In this document: piece by piece, positions 19,826-29,293 of the stretch | How the letters are laid out: every line of letters begins with the position of its first letter | How positions within the stretch are numbered: the stretch's first letter is position 1 | From: Rhizobiaceae bacterium | GTDB taxonomy: Bacteria > Pseudomonadota > Alphaproteobacteria > Rhizobiales > Rhizobiaceae | Reading direction: 5' to 3' | Length of the DNA: 60,021 nt | Assembly: GCA_028281105.1 (NCBI GenBank) | Contig: JANQKQ010000019.1 | Span: forward strand, 1 to 60,021 | Notes under the pieces: generated by a model | What the model was told of the DNA's origin: nothing | Databases searched by the model: none | What the model saw: the letters and a program-made list of their open reading frames with translations, nothing else | Translations under genes and position numbers: made by a program

Positions 19826-20254
19826 GTGGCAAGAGCAGAGTTGGGCACCAAGAGGATGTGCCCGGAGACCGAAAAACCCTTCTACGATCTGAACAAGGAT
19901 CCGATCGTCTCGCCCTATACGGGCAAGACCTATGCGCTGTCTCATTTCGAGGTAACCACCACCGAAACAAAGGCGCCCGAACCGAAGGCGGCCGAGAAGG
20001 AAGAGGCTCCCGAACCGGCGGCGCCCGCTGAGCCTCAGGCGGACGAGTCCGTACCGGAGTTCGTATCTCTCGAAGAAGCCGACGAGAACGCCGACGAATC
20101 CGACGAGGAGGTGCCCGATATTCCGGATGTGGAGATCGAGGTGGAGGGCGACGAAGAGGGCGAGGAAGACACGTTCTTAGAGGATGACGACGAGGACACG
20201 GACATTTCCGACGTGATCGGACCGGTCGAAGGCGACGGCAAGGAAGAGGGTTGA
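19826..20254 (+). CDS. TIGR02300 family protein
   Basis: A 142-residue protein of unknown function found widely in Hyphomicrobiales. The N-terminal 40 residues (ARAELGTKRMCPETEKPFYD, then LNKDPIVSPYTGK) are the conserved part and resemble a small treble-clef-like segment with a single visible Cys. The remaining ~90 residues are very acidic, Glu/Asp-rich and probably disordered, ending in DVIGPVEGDGKEEG. GTG 19826 is chosen because the family starts at this point and GAGG lies just upstream; the frame is open far upstream but overlaps aroA. It is usually found beside aroA, as here. Confidence 0.85.
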   Translation: MARAELGTKRMCPETEKPFYDLNKDPIVSPYTGKTYALSHFEVTTTETKAPEPKAAEKEEAPEPAAPAEPQADESVPEFVSLEEADENADESDEEVPDIPDVEIEVEGDEEGEEDTFLEDDDEDTDISDVIGPVEGDGKEEG

Positions 20255-20387
20255 TCGGCGCGACGTGAACCGCGCGCCCTTGATTCGCCCATGCTTGGAC
20301 GATAGAAGCACCGCTGCACCTGACGGTGCGGCTCTACCGTATTGCGAAGCGGACACCTGCCGGCACAGGCAGGTCGCTACTGTTTAC

Positions 20388-20463
<76 letters not shown>

Positions 20464-20465
20464 CC

Positions 20466-20490
20466 AGACATTTTGCGCAGCAAAATGTCT
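20466..20490 (+). terminator. Perfect hairpin directly after tRNA-Ala
   Basis: AGACATTTTGC-GCA-GCAAAATGTCT is a perfect 11-bp stem with a 3-base loop, starting three bases after the encoded CCA. It would end or process the tRNA transcript. A TTCT follows but no long U-run. Confidence 0.65.
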
Positions 20491-20712
20491 TCTGAGTCCG
20501 CCAGGAGACGAAGCGTTGCAGCGGCAGGCGTTTCGAAGAAACGCCGAGAGCCTGACGGGTTTGAAGTTTATTTATCTCGCGGCTATTCCTCGCTTCGCTC
20601 GGGCCCGCGATGGCGCGCCCTGACCGGGCGGCGGCCGTTCGGCCTTGCGAACCCCTTGGGTTCGAACCCACATCCAGTCGGTTGCGATTTTGGTTAGCGA
20701 CGGGAGGCCCCA
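20491..20712. other. Non-coding spacer after tRNA-Ala
   Basis: 222 bp with no credible gene. It holds a short hairpin GGCGTTTC-GAA-GAAACGCC around 20528 and a GGGTTCGAACCC palindrome near 20659 that resembles a tRNA T-arm without the rest of a tRNA. The GGGAGG at about 20702 is the ribosome binding site of the next gene. Confidence 0.5.
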
Positions 20713-21411
20713 ATGAAAATCGGCATTCTGATAGCCGGAAATCTGGCCGAGGCCTACGAGGACAGGTACGGCGATTTTGCTGACATGTTCGAGGAGCTGC
20801 TGTCGGGGCGCGGCCTTACGTTCGAGCGGTTTGCGGTGGTTGACGGGGTGTTTCCCGATTCAGCGCATGCGTGCGATGGGTGGTTGGTGACCGGGTCCAA
20901 GCATGGCGCCTATGAGGACCTGCCGTGGATCGCCCGGCTGGAGGAGTTCATCCGGCAGTCTTATGCAGGCAACGTGCCGATCGCGGGCATCTGCTTCGGC
21001 CATCAGATCATAGCGCAGGCGCTGGGCGGCAAGGTGGTCAAGTTTCCCGGCGGCTGGGGAGCCGGCACCAGCGAGTTCCGCCTCCCGGACGGCGAGCTGA
21101 CGCTGCACGCCCTGCATCAGGACCAGGTGATCGAGGCACCGCCCGAGGCCGAGGTCATCGCCTCGTCGGACTTCTGCGCGATCGCCGGTCTTGCCTATCG
21201 CGGCAATGCGATCAGCTTCCAGCCGCATCCGGAATTCTCCCGCGAGCTTATGCGGGAGTTGATCGAGCAGAAATTCGCCGCGGGCATGCCTCGCGAGCAG
21301 GCGGACGCGGCGCTCGCAACGCTGGCCGATGCGCCCGATTCGGTGAAGCTGGCCGACAAGCTCGCCGAATTCTTCCTTTCCGCCGATGCGGCGCGGCAGG
21401 CCGCCGAGTAG
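20713..21411 (+). CDS. Class I glutamine amidotransferase
   Basis: A 232-residue stand-alone GATase1 protein. The nucleophile elbow AGICFGHQIIAQ gives Cys94, and the catalytic His-x-Glu is in SFQPHPEFS. DGWLVTGSKHGAYEDLPW is the oxyanion side. Such single-domain proteins include GMP-synthase-like and gamma-glutamyl-hydrolysing enzymes; the substrate is not evident. A GGGAGG site lies just upstream of ATG 20713. It is convergent with the TRAP transporter genes, with only a weak TCCGC-TATC-GCGGA hairpin between. Confidence 0.85.
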   Translation: MKIGILIAGNLAEAYEDRYGDFADMFEELLSGRGLTFERFAVVDGVFPDSAHACDGWLVTGSKHGAYEDLPWIARLEEFIRQSYAGNVPIAGICFGHQIIAQALGGKVVKFPGGWGAGTSEFRLPDGELTLHALHQDQVIEAPPEAEVIASSDFCAIAGLAYRGNAISFQPHPEFSRELMRELIEQKFAAGMPREQADAALATLADAPDSVKLADKLAEFFLSADAARQAAE

Positions 21412-21454
21412 CTCGTTTCTCCGCTATCGCGGAAGCCGGTGCCGTTTGATTAAG

Positions 21455-22837
21455 TCAGCCGATAATCAACCGCGGTAACCACAGCACGATCTGCGGAAAC
21501 GCGATCAACACGCCGACGGTGACTACGTCGGCGATGAAGAACGGTGACGCGCCGCGGAAGACGTCCTGGACCGAGATATCCTCGCGCACGCCGGCAACGA
21601 CGAAACAGTTGAGCCCGATCGGCGGGGTGATCAGGCACAGCTCGGCCATCTTGACCACGATGATGCCGAACCAGATGGCGCATTCGGCGCCCGACATGCC
21701 CAGCGCCGATTCTGCCGCGGTGACGTCGGGCCCGCCGTTGAGCGCGATGATCGCCGGGAACGTGACCGGCAGGGTCAGGATCAGCATGCCGATGGCGTCC
21801 ATGAACATGCCCAGGATCACATAGGCGCCCAGGATCAGCAGAAGCGTGAGCAGCGGCGGCTGATCGAGGCCGGAGATCCAGTCGGCGAAGACGCCGGGCA
21901 GATCGGCGAAGCCCAGATAGCGCACATAGATCAGAACGCCCCAGATCATGGTGAAGATCATCGCGGTGAGCTTGGCGCTCTCCATCAGCGCGCCGGAAAG
22001 CTGCTTCCACTTCATGCCGCGCGCCAGCGCCATCACCAACACTACGAACGCGCCCAAAGCGCCGGCCTCCGTCGGCGTGCCCCAGCCGAAATAGATGCAG
22101 TAGATGATGATGGCGACCACCGCGAAGATCGGCAGCGCGCCGGGCAGCGCCTCGAAACGCTGCATCCATGTGAAGCCGCGCACCGGTGGGCCTAAGTCCT
22201 TGCGCGCCCGCGCCATCAGGATGACCAGCGCCCCATAGATCAGCGCCGAGACCGCGCCCGGCAGGAAGCCCGCGAGCAGCAACTGGCCGACCGAAGCTTC
22301 CACGATGATGGCGTAGATCACCAGGATCGCCGAGGGTGGGATCAATGAGGCCAGCGTGCCGCCGGCCGCCACCACGCCGGCGGCGAAGCGCTTGTCGTAG
22401 CCCAGTTGCAGCATCTCGGGAATGGCGATGCGCGCGAACACCGCGGAAGTGGCGACCGAAGCACCGGAGACGGCGGCGAAGCCGGCGGTGGCGAACACCG
22501 TCGCCACGCCCAGGCCGCCCGGCAACCAGCCCACCCAGCGTTTCGCCGCCTCGAACAGGGCCGTCGTCAGGCCCGCGTAATAGGCCAGATAGCCGATCAG
22601 GATGAAGGTCGGGATCAGGCTCAACACGTGGGTCGACATCTTCGAATGCGGCACCTGGCCGGCCACGTTGAGTGCGGTCCAAAAGCCGCGCTCGACGCCC
22701 TGGCCCTTGTCGAAGGCGAAGATGGTGAACAGGCCGATGAAGCCGATGAGCGCGGTGGCGAATGCCACCCGCATCCCGCCGATCACCAGCACGATCAAGA
22801 TGGCGGCCAGGATGAGGCTGGTGTCGGTGGCGCTCAT
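21455..22837 (-). CDS. dctM: TRAP transporter large permease (DctM)
   Basis: A 460-residue membrane protein with about 12 hydrophobic segments. It has the DctM hallmarks FAAGVVAAGGTLASLIPPSA, PTEAGALGAFVVLVMALARG and GIIVVKMAELCLITPPIGLN. It forms the ion-coupled channel of a tripartite ATP-independent importer. ATG 22837 overlaps the dctQ stop (ATGA). It is last in the dctP-dctQ-dctM operon. Confidence 0.94.
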   Translation of the reverse strand: MSATDTSLILAAILIVLVIGGMRVAFATALIGFIGLFTIFAFDKGQGVERGFWTALNVAGQVPHSKMSTHVLSLIPTFILIGYLAYYAGLTTALFEAAKRWVGWLPGGLGVATVFATAGFAAVSGASVATSAVFARIAIPEMLQLGYDKRFAAGVVAAGGTLASLIPPSAILVIYAIIVEASVGQLLLAGFLPGAVSALIYGALVILMARARKDLGPPVRGFTWMQRFEALPGALPIFAVVAIIIYCIYFGWGTPTEAGALGAFVVLVMALARGMKWKQLSGALMESAKLTAMIFTMIWGVLIYVRYLGFADLPGVFADWISGLDQPPLLTLLLILGAYVILGMFMDAIGMLILTLPVTFPAIIALNGGPDVTAAESALGMSGAECAIWFGIIVVKMAELCLITPPIGLNCFVVAGVREDISVQDVFRGASPFFIADVVTVGVLIAFPQIVLWLPRLIIG

Positions 22838-23472
22838 CGTGCGGTCCGGTCGGTGGTCGAATCACCGGCCGCGTCGGACACGCTGGCCGCCTCGTTGGCA
22901 GCCACGGTAGCCGCGTCCTCAATCAGCGGCACCGCCACTGGCCGCAACTCGCCCGACCACAACGCCCGCCAATAGCCCCAGGTCTGTAGCCCCAGGCGCA
23001 CGATCAGGAACGCGAACATGATCGGCACCAGCAATTTCACCGGCCAGGTGGGCAGGTTGATGTCGATGGTGGAATCCCCGATCGAGATGGCGCGTTCGGC
23101 ATGCCGCCACGAGCCGAAGGTGAGCACCATCATCAGCGCTCCCATCACCACCACCGAGACCAGTTCGAACAGCCACAGCGCCCGGCCCTTGAGCGAGCCG
23201 ACCACCAGGTCCATGCGGATATGCCCGCCCAGACGCTGACAGTAGCCGATGCCGAGAAAGGCGATCACGGGAACGGCCTGGACCATCCAGTCGATGAAGC
23301 CGGGGACGGGAAGGTTGAACAGCTTGCGGCCCAGGATGTTGGCGACCGCCATCAGCATGACGGCCAAGATCATCAGCCCGGCGGCCAGATTGAGCCAGCT
23401 TTCGACACGGAACAATACACGGTCGCTACGCGACAGCGCCGAATCGTCTTCCAATACCGGGCTGGAAGCCAT
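22834..23472 (-). CDS. dctQ: TRAP transporter small permease (DctQ)
   Basis: A 212-residue membrane protein with four hydrophobic segments. The family motif region GRKLFNLPVPGFIDWMVQAV, then YCQRLGGHIRMDLVV, is present. It pairs with DctM. The C-terminal ~35 residues are Ala/Ser/Asp-rich and probably cytoplasmic, longer than usual. It begins 50 bp after dctP. Confidence 0.9.
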   Translation of the reverse strand: MASSPVLEDDSALSRSDRVLFRVESWLNLAAGLMILAVMLMAVANILGRKLFNLPVPGFIDWMVQAVPVIAFLGIGYCQRLGGHIRMDLVVGSLKGRALWLFELVSVVVMGALMMVLTFGSWRHAERAISIGDSTIDINLPTWPVKLLVPIMFAFLIVRLGLQTWGYWRALWSGELRPVAVPLIEDAATVAANEAASVSDAAGDSTTDRTAR

Positions 23473-23522
23473 CGCTTAAGATCGTTGCCCCGCGCTGCAG
23501 ATGTGGCGCGGGGCGACTTGAA

Positions 23523-24524
23523 CTATTGATCCAGGGTCTTGCGGACCAGGTCATAGAGCTCCTGGCCGGGCAGACCCTGCTCTTCCATGTCCTTGATCCA
23601 TGCCTCACGGATCGGATCGGCGGCGGCCGCGCGGAACGCGTCAATCTGTTCCTGAGGTATAGTGACCTTCGTGACGCCCTTTTCGGTCAGCACGCTGTCC
23701 CAGCGCTCGAGCAGTTCGCCGTAATTGGCCAGGTAATGGGCGATCGCCTCTTCGACGGAGGAATCGAGCGCTTCCTTGTGGGCCGCCGGCAGTGCTTCAT
23801 AAGCGTCCTGGTTGACCACCACCGGGCAGTTAACCGTGCCGGGATTGAGGTTCTCGGTCCACCAGGTGGCGAGATCGATGGTGCGGAACGAGAAATGCGC
23901 GTGCTGGGCGAAGGCGACCGTGTCGACCACGCCCGATTCCATCGCGTTGTAGGCTTCGGTCGCCGTCACCGAGGTCGGCACCGCTCCCACCGCTTCGAAC
24001 GCCTTGCCCAGGCCGCCGGTAGCGCGCACCCGCATGCCTTTGAACTCGTCCAGCGAATCGCGCGGATCGCCGGTGCCGACGATGTTGTATTGCGGCATCG
24101 GCGAGGTCATCAGCAGCTTGGCGTTCCAGCGCGCCAGATCTTTCTGCACCGCCGGGTGCGCATAGACGGCGTGGGAAACCGCGACCTCTTCCTCAAGGTT
24201 GGACACGCCGAGGAACGGCAGTTCGAGCACGGTAATCGTCGGGTTCTTGTCGCGGTGATAGCCGGCGCAGAACTGCGCCATCTCGAAGGCGCCGACCGAG
24301 ATGCCGTCGAGATTCTCGCGGTTCTTCGACAAGCCGCCATAGGAGATGTTCAGCGTGAATTCGCCATTGGTCTTGGCCGAGACCAGTTCGGCCAGCTTTT
24401 CGACGTGCTCGGTGAAAGCGCGGCGCTTGCCCCATAGCGACACGTTCCATTGCGTGGCAAAAGCTTCGCTAACCAGGCCCAGCGCGGCGGCAGCCAATAC
24501 AACCGTTTTGAGGCTTCTCAACAT
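23523..24524 (-). CDS. dctP: TRAP transporter substrate-binding protein (DctP)
   Basis: A 333-residue periplasmic solute receptor. The signal peptide MLRSLKTVVLAAAALGLVSE ends near AFA-TQ. The DctP signature is readable: DEFKGMRVRATGGLGKAFEA with the carboxylate-pairing Arg, followed by the Ala/Thr-rich TATEAYNAMESGVVDTVAFA helix. The substrate is probably an organic acid, but its identity is open. ATG 24524 has GGGAGGA upstream. It is divergent from the enoyl-CoA hydratase/acyl-CoA ligase pair, so the carried compound may be processed as a CoA thioester. Confidence 0.91.
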   Translation of the reverse strand: MLRSLKTVVLAAAALGLVSEAFATQWNVSLWGKRRAFTEHVEKLAELVSAKTNGEFTLNISYGGLSKNRENLDGISVGAFEMAQFCAGYHRDKNPTITVLELPFLGVSNLEEEVAVSHAVYAHPAVQKDLARWNAKLLMTSPMPQYNIVGTGDPRDSLDEFKGMRVRATGGLGKAFEAVGAVPTSVTATEAYNAMESGVVDTVAFAQHAHFSFRTIDLATWWTENLNPGTVNCPVVVNQDAYEALPAAHKEALDSSVEEAIAHYLANYGELLERWDSVLTEKGVTKVTIPQEQIDAFRAAAADPIREAWIKDMEEQGLPGQELYDLVRKTLDQ

Positions 24525-24688
24525 GATGGCATCCTCCCAGATACTGAAGTGGCGACTATATCGGCGCACGCTCTGCATGGCCAGTGTGCCGCCGCGCCAG
24601 CTGCGATAAATCTTCTCTTGCCAAGCCATCGCGCGTCCGCCAGCATGTCGCGCAACCCCGCCAGCGTATATCGTACCGGAATCGAGTG

Positions 24689-25522
24689 ATGAACACGTCC
24701 CCTCAACGCAGCCATGAGGTCGCAACGGCGCCCGATTGCGTGAACCTCGCCATATCGAACGACGGCGTGGCGAGGCTCACCATGAGCCAGCCCCAGCGGC
24801 GCAATGCCCTGTCGGAGGCGATGATGGCGGCGCTGCAGGCGGCGTTTGACGCGGCGGCCGACGATCCGGCCGTGCGGGTCGTCGTGCTCGCCGGCGACGG
24901 CCCGGCCTTCTGCGCCGGCCATGACCTTAAGGAGCTGACGGCGGCGCGCGACAGCGCCGACGGCGGGCGCGCCTATTACACCGATATCATGGGCCGCTGC
25001 TCGCGGCTGATGCAGACCATCGTGCGCCATCCCCGGCCGGTGATCGCCGACGTGCGCGGCACCGCCACGGCCGCCGGCTGCCAGCTCGTCGCCTCTTGCG
25101 ATCTGGCGCTCGCCAGCGCCGACGTGAAGTTCGCCACGCCGGGGGTCAATATCGGCCTGTTCTGTTCGACGCCCATGGTGGCGCTGTCGCGCAACGTTTC
25201 GGCCAAACATGCGATGGAGATGCTGTTGACGGGAGAGATGATCCCGGCCGACGAGGCCGCCCGCATCGGGCTGATCAACCGCGCGGTGCCGGCGCACGAA
25301 ATGGATGGCGCGGTCGCCGAGCTGGCCGGCAAGATCACCGCCAAATCGGCGATGACGCTGAAAATCGGCAAGGAAGCGTTCTACCGCCAGGCGGAACTGG
25401 ACCTGGCGGACGCGTATGAATACGCCGCCCGGGTGATGGTCGACAACATGATGAAGGAAGACGCCAAGGAAGGTATCGGCGCCTTCATCGACAAGCGCGC
25501 GCCGCAATGGCGCGATCAGTAG
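24689..25522 (+). CDS. Enoyl-CoA hydratase/isomerase family protein
   Basis: A 277-residue crotonase-fold enzyme. The oxyanion-hole segments are GPAFCAGHDLKEL and RGTATAAGCQLVASCDLALA, followed by ATPGVNIGLFCSTPMVALSR. It probably hydrates or rearranges an enoyl-CoA; the position-specific acidic residues give no certain substrate. ATG 24689 (MNTSPQR) is used; GTG 24686 is equally possible. It precedes the acyl-CoA ligase by 21 bp and is divergent from dctP. Confidence 0.9.
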   Translation: MNTSPQRSHEVATAPDCVNLAISNDGVARLTMSQPQRRNALSEAMMAALQAAFDAAADDPAVRVVVLAGDGPAFCAGHDLKELTAARDSADGGRAYYTDIMGRCSRLMQTIVRHPRPVIADVRGTATAAGCQLVASCDLALASADVKFATPGVNIGLFCSTPMVALSRNVSAKHAMEMLLTGEMIPADEAARIGLINRAVPAHEMDGAVAELAGKITAKSAMTLKIGKEAFYRQAELDLADAYEYAARVMVDNMMKEDAKEGIGAFIDKRAPQWRDQ

Positions 25523-25543
25523 AGCAGCGTTCCCATACCTCAA

Positions 25544-27187
25544 ATGATGTCCAGCATTCCGTACGAAACCGATCTCGATCGCAATCCGGCCAACTACCAG
25601 CCGCTGACGCCACTGGGCTTTCTCGAACGCGCGGCGGCGACTTTTCCGCAGCACACCGCGATCGTCCACGGCGCCGCGAAGATCAACTACAGCGATTTCT
25701 ACGCCCGTTCGCGCCAGCTCGCTTCGGCGCTCGCCGCCAAGGGCATCGGCCGCCGCGACACGGTCTCGGTGATGCTGGCCAACACGCCGGTGATGCTGGA
25801 AGCCCATTACGCGGTGCCGATGACCGGCGGCGTGCTGCATTCGATGAATACCCGGCTCGATGCGGCGATCATCGCCTTCCAGCTCGACCACGCCGACAGC
25901 AAGATATTGATCACCGACCGGGAGTTCGCTCCCACGATCAAGGCGGCGCTGGAACAGGCGAAGGTCGAGCCGCTGGTGATCGACTATGACGATCCGGAGT
26001 TTCCCCAGGACGGCGAGCGGCTGGGTTCGACTGACTACGAGGATTTCATCGCGTCGGGAGACCCGGAGTTTTCTTGGGCCATGCCGCAAGACGAGTGGGA
26101 CGCCATCTCGCTCAACTACACCTCGGGCACCACCGGCAACCCCAAGGGCGTCGTCTACCACCATCGCGGTGCCTATCTGCTGGCCCAGGGCAACGCGCTG
26201 ACCGGCTCGATGGCCAAGCACGCGGTCTATCTGTGGACCCTGCCGATGTTCCACTGCAACGGCTGGTGCTTTCCCTGGACGATCTCGGTGGTCGCCGGCA
26301 CCCATGTGTGCCTGCGCCAGGTGCGGCAAAAACCCATCTGGGACGCGCTCGCCGACCATCGCGTCACCCATCTGTGCGGCGCGCCGATCGTCATGTCGAC
26401 GATCCTGTCGGCGGACGAGGCCGACAAGCGCGCCCTCGACCACACCGTCGAGTTCTTCACCGCCGCCGCCCCGCCGCCCGAGGCGGTATTGGCGGCGATG
26501 AAGGATGCCGGCTTCAACGTCACCCATCTGTACGGGCTGACCGAGACCTACGGCCCCGCCGTGGTCAACGAATGGCACGGCGAATGGGACGGGCTGGAAC
26601 CGGCCGCACAGGCGGCGATGAAGGCGCGCCAGGGCGTGCGCTACATCTCGCTGGAGGGCCTGAGCGTGCGCGATCCGCAGACCATGGCCGAGGTGCCCCG
26701 CGACGGCGAGACCATCGGCGAGGTGATGTTCCGCGGCAATGTGGTGATGAAGGGCTATCTGAAGAACAGATCAGCCAGCGAGGAGGCGTTCGCCGGCGGC
26801 TGGTTCCATTCCGGCGATCTGGGCGTGTGGCACGAGGACGGCTACATCCAGTTGAAGGACCGCTCCAAAGACATCATCATCTCCGGCGGCGAGAACATCT
26901 CCTCGATCGAGGTCGAGGACGTGCTCTACAAGCACTCCGGCATCGACGCGGCCGCCGTCGTCGCCATGGCGCACGACAAATGGGGCGAGACCCCTTGCGC
27001 CTTCGTCGAGGTCAATAGCGAAGGCGAGGCGCTCGACGAGGCGCAGGTGATCGCCTGGTGCCGCGAGCACCTGGCCGGCTACAAGATTCCCCGCAAGGTC
27101 GTGTTCGAGGAAATCCCGAAGACCTCGACCGGCAAGATCCAGAAATACGTCCTGCGCGAGCGGGTCAAGGCGTTCGAGGGTAGCTGA
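25544..27187 (+). CDS. Acyl-CoA synthetase (AMP-binding; DmdB-like length and layout)
   Basis: A 547-residue adenylate-forming CoA ligase. Key motifs are LNYTSGTTGNPKGVVYHHRG (P-loop), YGLTETYGP, WFHSGDLGVWHEDGYIQLKD and the C-terminal STGKIQKYVLRE Lys. The layout resembles medium-chain and methylmercaptopropionate CoA ligases. With the hydratase before it and a TRAP importer opposite, it would activate an imported carboxylate. Which acid cannot be told. Confidence 0.9.
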   Translation: MMSSIPYETDLDRNPANYQPLTPLGFLERAAATFPQHTAIVHGAAKINYSDFYARSRQLASALAAKGIGRRDTVSVMLANTPVMLEAHYAVPMTGGVLHSMNTRLDAAIIAFQLDHADSKILITDREFAPTIKAALEQAKVEPLVIDYDDPEFPQDGERLGSTDYEDFIASGDPEFSWAMPQDEWDAISLNYTSGTTGNPKGVVYHHRGAYLLAQGNALTGSMAKHAVYLWTLPMFHCNGWCFPWTISVVAGTHVCLRQVRQKPIWDALADHRVTHLCGAPIVMSTILSADEADKRALDHTVEFFTAAAPPPEAVLAAMKDAGFNVTHLYGLTETYGPAVVNEWHGEWDGLEPAAQAAMKARQGVRYISLEGLSVRDPQTMAEVPRDGETIGEVMFRGNVVMKGYLKNRSASEEAFAGGWFHSGDLGVWHEDGYIQLKDRSKDIIISGGENISSIEVEDVLYKHSGIDAAAVVAMAHDKWGETPCAFVEVNSEGEALDEAQVIAWCREHLAGYKIPRKVVFEEIPKTSTGKIQKYVLRERVKAFEGS

Positions 27188-27194
27188 CAGGGCG

Positions 27195-27725
27195 ATGAAC
27201 CACGACGACTATCCCGACGCATACATCCGCTCGATCCTGGATGAGGTTAAAACCATCGCCGTGGTCGGCGCGAGCGCCAACCGGGTGCGCCCATCTTACT
27301 TCGTGCTGACCTATCTGCTTTCTAAGGGCTACGACGCCATTCCGGTCAATCCCGGACGCGCTGGCAAGCCGATCGCCGGGGCGATGACTTACGCCAGCAT
27401 GGCCGATATCGACCGACCGATCGACATGGTGGACATCTTCCGCAATTCCGAAGCGGCTGCCGGTGTGGTGCACGAGGCGCTGGAACTCGATCCGCTTCCC
27501 AAAGTGATCTGGATGCAGCTGGGCGTGCGCAACGACGAGGCGGCGGCGCTGGCCGAAGCGGCCGGGGTGCGCGTGGTGATGGACCGCTGCCCGAAGATCG
27601 AATATGCCCGCCTGTGTGGCGAGATCGGCTGGGCCGGGGTGAGTTCGGGCGTCATCTCATCGCGTAAGCCGGCGATGCGCGAGGGCTATCAGCGCTTCGG
27701 CATCGCTGCCGGGCGAAGGGACTGA
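27195..27725 (+). CDS. CoA-binding domain protein (YccU-like)
   Basis: A 176-residue single Rossmann-like CoA_binding domain: TIAVVGASANRVRPSYFVLT, GYDAIPVNPG, DMVDIFRNSEAA and VVMDRCPKIEYARL. Such proteins resemble the CoA-binding half of succinyl-CoA synthetase but lack the catalytic half. The biochemical role is unknown. It begins seven bases after the acyl-CoA ligase, so it is likely co-transcribed with it. Confidence 0.88.
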   Translation: MNHDDYPDAYIRSILDEVKTIAVVGASANRVRPSYFVLTYLLSKGYDAIPVNPGRAGKPIAGAMTYASMADIDRPIDMVDIFRNSEAAAGVVHEALELDPLPKVIWMQLGVRNDEAAALAEAAGVRVVMDRCPKIEYARLCGEIGWAGVSSGVISSRKPAMREGYQRFGIAAGRRD

Positions 27726-27856
27726 CGCGGGCGAAACCTCGTCGCTGTCCTAAATTCCGGCGGAAAATCGCAAATTCATCCCTTGCGCCCCATGCCGCGG
27801 CGATGAAATAGGTATCGGCGCACACCCAGGAACCACCCAACGACACGGGGCGAAAC

Positions 27857-29137
27857 ATGAGCGACAACAAACCCGGCTTCTCCACCCTGGCGATCCATGC
27901 CGGCGCTTCCGCCGACCCGGCTACCGGCGCGCGGGCGACGCCGATCTATCAGACCACCAGCTTCGTCTTCGACGATGTGGACCAGGCCGCCGCCCTGTTC
28001 GGCCTGCAGGCCTTCGGCAACATCTATACCCGCATCACCAACCCGACCACCGCGGTGCTTGAAGAGCGCATCGCCTCGCTGGAGGGCGGCACCGCCGGTC
28101 TGGCGGTTGCCTCCGGCCACGCCGCGCAATTGGGTGTGCTGCACACGCTGATGCAGCCGGGCGATGAGTTCATCGCTTCGAACAAGCTCTATGGCGGCTC
28201 GATCAACCAGTTCAATCACTCGTTCAAGAACTTCGGCTGGAATGTGGTGTGGGCGGACACCGACGACCCGGCCAGCTTCGAGGCGGCCGTGACCGAGCGC
28301 ACCCGCGCCATCTTCGTAGAGAGCCTGGCCAATCCCGGCGGCATCGTCACCGATCTGGAAGCCATCTCCAAGATGGCGAAGAAGGCCGGCGTGCCGCTTA
28401 TCGTCGACAATACCATGGCGACGCCCTATCTGTGCCGGCCGATCGAGCACGGCGCGGACATCGTGGTGCATTCGCTGACCAAGTTCATCGGCGGCCACGG
28501 CAATTCCATGGGCGGCATGATCGTCGACGGCGGCTCGTTCGACTGGACCGCGTCGGGCCGCTACCCAATGCTGTCCGAGCCTCGGCCGGAATACCAGGGC
28601 ATCGTCATCCACGAGACGTTCGGCAACTTCGGCTTCGCCATCGCCTGCCGGGTGCTGGGCCTGCGCGATTTGGGCGCGGCGCTGTCGCCGTTCAACGCGT
28701 TCCTCATTCTGACCGGGGTCGAGACCCTGCCGCTGCGCATGGCCAAGCACTGCGAAAACGCGCTCGCCGTCGCCGAGTGGCTCAACGGCCACAAGGCGGT
28801 CGAGTGGGTGCGCTATGCCGGGCTCAAGGACGATCCCTATCACGAGCTGGCGAACAAATATGTGCCCAAGGGCGCCGGCGCGGTCTTCACCTTCGGTCTG
28901 AAGGGCGGTTACGAGGCCGGCGTCAAGGCGGTCTCATCGGTCAACCTGTTCTCGCACCTGGCCAATATCGGCGACACGCGAAGCCTGATCATCCACCCGG
29001 CCTCGACCACCCACCGTCAGCTGACCGACGAGCAGAAATCGGCGGCGGGCGCCGGACCGGAGGTAGTGCGGCTTTCGATCGGGCTGGAGGACGTGGACGA
29101 CATTATTGCCGATCTGGACCAGGCGCTGGCGGGGTGA
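27857..29137 (+). CDS. metY: O-acetylhomoserine (thiol)-lyase
   Basis: A 426-residue PLP enzyme of the Cys/Met metabolism family, converting O-acetylhomoserine plus sulfide or methanethiol to homocysteine or methionine. It shows [27 protein letters not shown] in outline, YTRITNPTT, and the PLP-lysine in [13 protein letters not shown]. The C-terminal [21 protein letters not shown] is standard. GGGGCGAAAC precedes ATG 27857. The 131-bp gap upstream holds no SAM riboswitch that I could recognise. Confidence 0.94.
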   Translation: MSDNKPGFSTLAIHAGASADPATGARATPIYQTTSFVFDDVDQAAALFGLQAFGNIYTRITNPTTAVLEERIASLEGGTAGLAVASGHAAQLGVLHTLMQPGDEFIASNKLYGGSINQFNHSFKNFGWNVVWADTDDPASFEAAVTERTRAIFVESLANPGGIVTDLEAISKMAKKAGVPLIVDNTMATPYLCRPIEHGADIVVHSLTKFIGGHGNSMGGMIVDGGSFDWTASGRYPMLSEPRPEYQGIVIHETFGNFGFAIACRVLGLRDLGAALSPFNAFLILTGVETLPLRMAKHCENALAVAEWLNGHKAVEWVRYAGLKDDPYHELANKYVPKGAGAVFTFGLKGGYEAGVKAVSSVNLFSHLANIGDTRSLIIHPASTTHRQLTDEQKSAAGAGPEVVRLSIGLEDVDDIIADLDQALAG

Positions 29138-29175
29138 GGCTCCACCATCATGCGTCATCCTCGCCGTCCTTCCTC

Positions 29176-29276
29176 CGTCATCCTCGCCCTTGTGGCGAGG
29201 ATCTAACCCGGTATGCCGATGAGCCGCAGCGGTGGAGAGCTGGTTAGACCCTCGGGACATGCCCGAGGGTGACGCG
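29176..29276. repeat. Double-hairpin intergenic repeat, copy 1
   Basis: Left hairpin GTCATCCTCGCCCTTGTGGC continuing to CGAGGATCTAACC; right hairpin beginning TGGTTAGACCCTCGGGACAT and ending GAGGGTGACG. The two halves are inverted relative to each other. It lies between convergent metY and soeC and could end both transcripts. Related copies are at 35673, 41525 and 50403. Confidence 0.88.
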
Positions 29277-29293
29277 GTGGGAATGGCTCACCT

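Noticed and set aside
24518-26578. 686-codon minus-strand open frame over the hydratase and acyl-CoA ligase genes
   Set aside because: Crosses two real plus-strand genes; composition rich in His, Arg and Gly as expected of antisense.
27726-27856. Possible SAM-II or similar riboswitch upstream of metY
   Set aside because: Such elements often precede metY in this class, but I could not find the conserved core or a matching pseudoknot by eye. A covariance-model search would decide.
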